From: Moritella sp. | GTDB taxonomy: Bacteria; Pseudomonadota; Gammaproteobacteria; Enterobacterales; Moritellaceae | Reading direction: 5' to 3' | DNA: 64,000 nt | NCBI RefSeq assembly: GCF_013215705.1 | Contig: NZ_JABSQR010000020.1 | Coordinates: forward strand, 1-64,000 | In this document: one piece after another, positions 61,501 through 64,000 of the stretch | Numbering within the stretch: position 1 is the stretch's first letter | Layout: every line of letters begins with the position of its first letter | Made by a program: the position numbers and the translations under genes | Notes under the pieces: generated by a model | The model's input: the letters and a program-made list of their open reading frames with translations, nothing else | The model's database searches: none | Told to the model about the DNA's origin: nothing

Positions 61501-64000
61501 GAAGTGGGAAATGTGTTGATCACCGATGGCAATAAAGCTAAGTCCAAAGAGTTGCTTGAAGGTGTGTGTTTTGCGCTGTCAGCCCGCTACATGATGGAAG
61601 AACGTGTTAACGGTATTGGTGGTGGTAAGGCATATATGGAATGGTTGAAAGACTCAGTTCATGCATACAACGATAATCAAACTAGCAATAAAGTGGATTC
61701 GGGTTCAACAGAGCAAAAATTATTGAATCAGTACCGTCGCCAGAACCTAGGTTTGGCGGTTAAGGATCTGCTTTCAATGCAATATAGCCAATCGATGGAT
61801 GCGTCCACTGTAGCTGCACGCGATGCGGCTAACAAGAAATACAGCGGCAAATTGAAAGCTAATGGATTGACTGGTGCAAATATTAATGACGCACTGAGTT
61901 ATGGTGCTGACGGATATGAATCAGTGATGGATAAGCTTCGTAACCCGAGCAAATCCGCGTATATGACATTTATGTCTGAAGGACACGCTATGTCAGTTGT
62001 GGTTCACAAGAAAGGTAATCAGAAAGTTTGGTCTTTCTATGATCCTAACTTTGGCGCCAAGTCATTTGTCCAGTACGATGACTTCCGTGGTTTCATGAAT
62101 AATTTCCATAAAGGACTGCTGACGAAATACAAGTTTCAGGATAGTGATGAAGCCAGTCAAAGCTTCTATGTATATTTCAATAAATTTGAAGATGGCGATA
62201 TCTCTGCTTATGACGGTCTTTGGAAGCAGAGTCGAGAAGGTGAGCAAGGCTATGTGCTTCGTGCGCTGAAAGAACAGGGTAAAACATTCTCTTTAGGGAA
62301 TAATGCAACTGGTCGAGTTGTGGATTTCCAAGATGAGCAGATCACTATGGAGGTGACAACTAAGCAAGGCCGTAAAATGTTGCTTGATGTTGAAGGAAGT
62401 AACTTTAAACAGGCTGTGGATCTAGTTGAAAAAAATATTGCTCAGGTTTTAGCTGATCCATCTACGGCAAAGTTGTCAATTAAGCGCAATGCTGACATTG
62501 AGCAGTTTGAAAGTTTAGGTAAAGAAAAGTCTATTGTGACGGAACCGGCAGGGCAAGCTGGTGATAGTGATTCAAGAAAAATACACTATACACAGCCTTA
62601 TATTGATGATCTTTTGCATTATGTGGCAGAAGCAGTACCTGGAGGGTCAACAAATCGACAAGACAGTTATGAACAGTTAAAAGCACATTATTCATCAGAA
62701 GAAATTGCCAATAAATTTGCTGGATTACGTGGTGATGCTCGTTCACATATGATCACTTCAATGTATAGTGGTCTCGATAACCCTTATATCAAAAAAGCAA
62801 TGAGTAAAGCTGAAGCTGCTCGCTTAAATGGTATAGGTAATTGTGACGAAATGACTTCGTTGGTAGTTGAAAAATTCCTTAAAGATAATAAAACTGGTTT
62901 TGCTATTGTCGGTGTCGATACTTGGGACAGTGTATTACCTGAAAACAAATTAAATACAGGTCATGTATTTATTATTGCGGGTTTAACTGAGCGGCCATCA
63001 ATTACGGGGGAAATTATAACTGCTAATACAGATTTTGAGCATTTTGATATAAAGGCCAATCCTGGGGCATTTGTTATTGACCCTTGGGCTAAACAGTCTT
63101 ATTCGTTGGATGATCCAAAATGGAAAGCCAAACTTTCAGCGATTTATAATCAAGCCTATGAAGAAGATCTCATCGCCGATGGTAAATCAATTTTATCATT
63201 AGAAGAATCAAATAAGATTGTTGCTAATATTAATATTTATGTTGATCAAGAAGGTCTCTCTTCTGAAAAATCGATCGGCACAATGTTTGATTTAAAAGAA
63301 AAGGCCGATGCTAAGCATCATTTTGAAAATGCTGTAATCAGTAAAATATATAGTGACGACTTTATTGATAATCAAAAGGTTAATTTTATGGCTTATCATG
63401 GCCGTAATCAGAATGAGGCTTCTATCGTAGTGTTAGAAGATATTCATCACCAAGTGGCGGCCGGCCAAAATGGTATTAATCTTCTAAATAAAATTAATAG
63501 TACCGATGCAGGACGAGAAGTTTTAAATGATTTGCATAGTAGTGGTAAGAAACTGGTTATCTCATTTGCAGAGAAGGACGCGTTTTTTGATCAATACACC
63601 AATAGTCAAGGAAAGATTGTTGATAATGTTGCGCATTTAGTATTATCCACTGCTGATATTGATACGGATCCCCGAGTAGCTGCTACGGCAATTGTTGACG
63701 CTGCTGCGAAAATGACCAGTGCCAATTTTGATGTTAATGAATTTGAAAGTCAGTTTGCTAAGAAGAAAGTTACATTGAAGCCAATGTTTTCTGTTAGCAA
63801 AGAACCTGGTTATTTTGACGTTAATTTTGATGATGTTGCTGCAGTTTCTGAAGTGAAAAAACAGGCGGCAGTGACAGGTAAAAGAATTGGTAACAGTTAT
63901 CAGGATATTCTTGATAAATTGGCGCAGTTTCATGAGACATCGCCTGTTGGTAAAAGGGTGATTGCTCAGGAATTAGAAAGCGCCATTTCCCAATATGTGG
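55510..64000 (+). CDS. rtxA: RtxA, MARTX multifunctional-autoprocessing RTX toxin (3' end beyond window)
   Basis: Starts at 55510 (MGKPFWRSVEYFF) after AAGAGGG. The frame is open for about 2830 codons to the window end, so the autoprocessing protease and C-terminal RTX repeats are not seen. Visible parts: A-type repeats (about 75-290 and 570-665) split by a duplicated 90-residue module; 34 B-type repeats (about 691-1345); a conserved jelly-roll-like domain starting NLIVNGDFEQ (about 1458-1597); an Ala/Gln/Glu coiled coil (about 1598-1860). Then cargo: a C58/YopT-like cysteine protease (Cys2020, His2159, Asp2178), a second papain-like domain (Cys2445, His2485, Asp2524) and an unrecognised third region from about 2570. 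Repeats form the pore that delivers the cargo into host cells. Confidence 0.95.
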   Translation, partial: MGKPFWRSVEYFFTGNYDADDGNNNIVAIGFGGEIHAKGGDDNITVGSIGAIVYTGSGNDTVQGGAAYLKIEDTSGNLSVKGAAGYAEINKREDGNVSFAGLAGGVTIDHSGNHGDVKYAGAAVSNNLIRKGLTGNVTFKGAGGYNRIWHETNQGNLYFAGAGAGNKLDRTWFNRYQGSRGDVTFDGVGAANSISSRVETGNISFKGAGVDNHIVRKGKEGNITFQGAGASNRIERIRQAEDIYSETRGDIRFEGIGGYNSIYSDVAHGNINFSGGGAYNKITRKGADNDFAGEGLENANADEIVLTSASLGGSWIQESQAVSGVKSTTEANTYLFAFADQTYTKISKVRLYNDPVTGKLGYYATSWYKEGNHLANLAEQQILSENGFVNINRDGAYTLSKLKIEHQQPVTIHAVEENLTEYEWITYGDGTNIDASDVSLSDAKMGGPSISTIGTMIDVQAVKSNSKPNTYIYASLQGKYTKIVVVELANDPKSGELKYRATPWYKTGDYRTNLANEDISAGNGYRHAGYSLSDLHYSVDSVRISSDQVADLDEYSEQALIKPFTNFGESSGDVRFNGVGGGNVIKSNVTHGNVYFNGVGIGNVILHSSKFGNTEFNGAGAANVIVKSGLEGDLTFRGVGLANVLVHQSKQGKMDVYAGGAVNVLVRIGDGQYLAHLLAYGNISVHKGNGASRVVMFGGYNTHTQIGNGNGTWVAAGGFNVMTQVGDGDITSVLVGGANVLTKIGDGDLTSGMIGGANIITHISGDEQSSDTTVVALGGLNVLTKKGKGNALAVMAGGGNVLTHIGDGSTTGVMIGGANVLTKVGNGDTTGIMLGLGNVLTHIGNGQTLGVMGAVGNVFTKVGDGTAIAAMVGATNIFTHVGDGDSWALMGGLGNVFTKIGNGNALALMVAKANVFTHIGNGTTVALMLAEGNIATKIGNGMTMAAMVGNANIFTHVGDGDTFAAMIGQANILTKVGNDLTAALMVGQANIYTHIGDGTSIGILAGEANIMTKVGDGTTLAAMFGKANIMTHVGDGLTGVLALGQANIVTKVGDGFMGVVAAAKANVVTHVGDGTTAAVLLGKGNILTKVGDGTTVGLLISDIGNIMTHVGDGMTIGIAKGKANIITKVGDGLGVNVAWGEANILTHVGDGDRYNFAKGKANIITKVGDGQEVSVVHGQANIITHIGDGDDYTGAWGDANIITKVGDGRNVVLAKGDANIVTQVGDGDSFNALWSKGNIVTKMGDGIQVTAAKGKANIVTTIGNGLSVTATYGDLNINTKVGDGISVNVAWGKYNVNTKVGDGLNVAVMKGTANANIQVGDGLGINASYAQHNVAIKIGNGDFYSLSVASSNTTSNKLSSLFDNIKQTVLGVAGSQGINFLVQGDDASTSASRKGRGAIATPEITKLNGFQMEEIAEIGSDLGDSMSGAVTDVETPDVAAMQSELAIDEDVESTENKNLIVNGDFEQGGNGWNGTHGIEASHSANAYGVDEKGHGALVSELDTYTNTSLSQDLSNLSDGEVISLSFDFTKRAGLSNNEGMDVIWNGNLVFSASGDETTWQQQTLKLTAKAGSNRIEFKGTGQNDGLGYVLDNVVAISEIPQQTNAVSEHAEQNEAAQNATADKERAEADSQRLKQEKSQQLAALSGSQSQLEATDQNALETNGQAEREALAAEQQEITKELTDMTKGLDALDGQANYQGESGDNWIDNFAGGILDNVQSKLDDAKLHSNEQLEKAAQQNKQNQLDVQNAVAKSEAGVAKGEENEVNAQQDTSDAKAKANSRKDDALVKQQEAQQAATKANADSNQAQQRGEQDSAAAQSKSSQAQENAKAAKQDKDDKPDREGAAGSGLSGKAYEAQAAAENTSNVDVYSEVTTDGRFSEGLTEQELEAIEGATLAVNRLAINARSHGSKSAASITEMFSNNGTKAIEATKTVNSQEVHRKEVQISGIQQDVMKAGITQILGDKIFDFKAGGKESDESSFHFSQGADLLDQLTKLIPEVGNVLITDGNKAKSKELLEGVCFALSARYMMEERVNGIGGGKAYMEWLKDSVHAYNDNQTSNKVDSGSTEQKLLNQYRRQNLGLAVKDLLSMQYSQSMDASTVAARDAANKKYSGKLKANGLTGANINDALSYGADGYESVMDKLRNPSKSAYMTFMSEGHAMSVVVHKKGNQKVWSFYDPNFGAKSFVQYDDFRGFMNNFHKGLLTKYKFQDSDEASQSFYVYFNKFEDGDISAYDGLWKQSREGEQGYVLRALKEQGKTFSLGNNATGRVVDFQDEQITMEVTTKQGRKMLLDVEGSNFKQAVDLVEKNIAQVLADPSTAKLSIKRNADIEQFESLGKEKSIVTEPAGQAGDSDSRKIHYTQPYIDDLLHYVAEAVPGGSTNRQDSYEQLKAHYSSEEIANKFAGLRGDARSHMITSMYSGLDNPYIKKAMSKAEAARLNGIGNCDEMTSLVVEKFLKDNKTGFAIVGVDTWDSVLPENKLNTGHVFIIAGLTERPSITGEIITANTDFEHFDIKANPGAFVIDPWAKQSYSLDDPKWKAKLSAIYNQAYEEDLIADGKSILSLEESNKIVANINIYVDQEGLSSEKSIGTMFDLKEKADAKHHFENAVISKIYSDDFIDNQKVNFMAYHGRNQNEASIVVLEDIHHQVAAGQNGINLLNKINSTDAGREVLNDLHSSGKKLVISFAEKDAFFDQYTNSQGKIVDNVAHLVLSTADIDTDPRVAATAIVDAAAKMTSANFDVNEFESQFAKKKVTLKPMFSVSKEPGYFDVNFDDVAAVSEVKKQAAVTGKRIGNSYQDILDKLAQFHETSPVGKRVIAQELESAISQYV
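55741..57500 (+). repeat. MARTX A-type repeats, interrupted by a duplicated module
   Basis: About 20-residue repeats of the form GNVxFxGAGxxNxI occur at 55741-56380 and again at 57215-57500. Between them (56380-57190) lie two related modules, one with TYTKISKVRLYNDP and SWYKEGNHLANL, the other with KYTKIVVVELANDP and PWYKTGDYRTNL. Confidence 0.85.
57580..59545 (+). repeat. MARTX B-type repeats, 34 copies, alternating K/H
   Basis: About 34 copies of a 19-residue unit, GxxNIxTxVGDGxxxxxM, run without a gap. The residue after the conserved Thr alternates Lys and His through most of the array (TKVGDG, then THVGDG), so the true period is 38 residues or about 114 bases. Towards the end the pattern decays to TQ, TT and TK. 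Confidence 0.9.

Overview
The window is chromosomal DNA from a marine gammaproteobacterium. Housekeeping gene order follows the E. coli/Vibrio/Shewanella backbone (mltC-yggX-mutY, trmB-yggL-glsB, yggS-proC-yggT-DUF4426-rdgB-hemW with divergent pilT-pilU, ygiM, pit, ygiF, glnE, lpxL, tolC, nudF-cpdA-yqiA-parE). The AT-rich codons, the type IV pilus retraction ATPases and the MARTX toxin locus make a cold-water genus such as Moritella my best guess; this is an inference, since no 16S gene is present.

Layout. 1-75 is tRNA-Phe. 201-12870 is conserved housekeeping: cell-wall turnover, iron and oxidative DNA protection, tRNA methylation, glutaminase, the yggS/proC operon, pilus retraction and peroxide protection. 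12871-13236 is a long intergenic region with a perfect bidirectional terminator and a leader that can fold into several mutually exclusive hairpins. 13237-29961 is one 5574-residue cell-surface or secreted protein built of a Pmp-like beta-helix with a huge Gly-rich insertion, Calx-beta-like, PA14-like, LamG-like, FG-GAP and VCBS-like modules, and EF-hand-like loops. 30309-34866 returns to backbone genes (ygiM, pit and its PhoU-like partner, ygiF).

34987-38327 holds a yjfI/yjfJ/yjfK/yjfL-type cluster (DUF2170, PspA/IM30, DUF2491, double DUF350) plus a small protein that looks like a tandem ribbon-helix-helix. The promoter before yjfI carries two copies of one 13-bp palindrome, one overlapping the -35 box and one just before the ribosome binding site. 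38497-48441 is backbone again (glnE, lpxL, tolC, nudF, cpdA, yqiA, parE).

48904-64000 is a complete MARTX export and activation set (rtxB, rtxD, rtxE, rtxH, rtxC) followed on the same strand by rtxA, which runs off the window after about 2830 codons. RtxB/RtxE/RtxD with the TolC encoded at 42567-43910 would form the atypical type I exporter, and RtxC would acylate RtxA. The visible toxin carries A repeats, a very regular B-repeat block, the conserved post-repeat domain, a coiled-coil linker and then at least two different papain-like cysteine-protease domains as cargo.

The points most worth a second look are the RtxA cargo, the giant protein with its structured leader, and the yjf cluster with its operator pair and candidate autoregulator.
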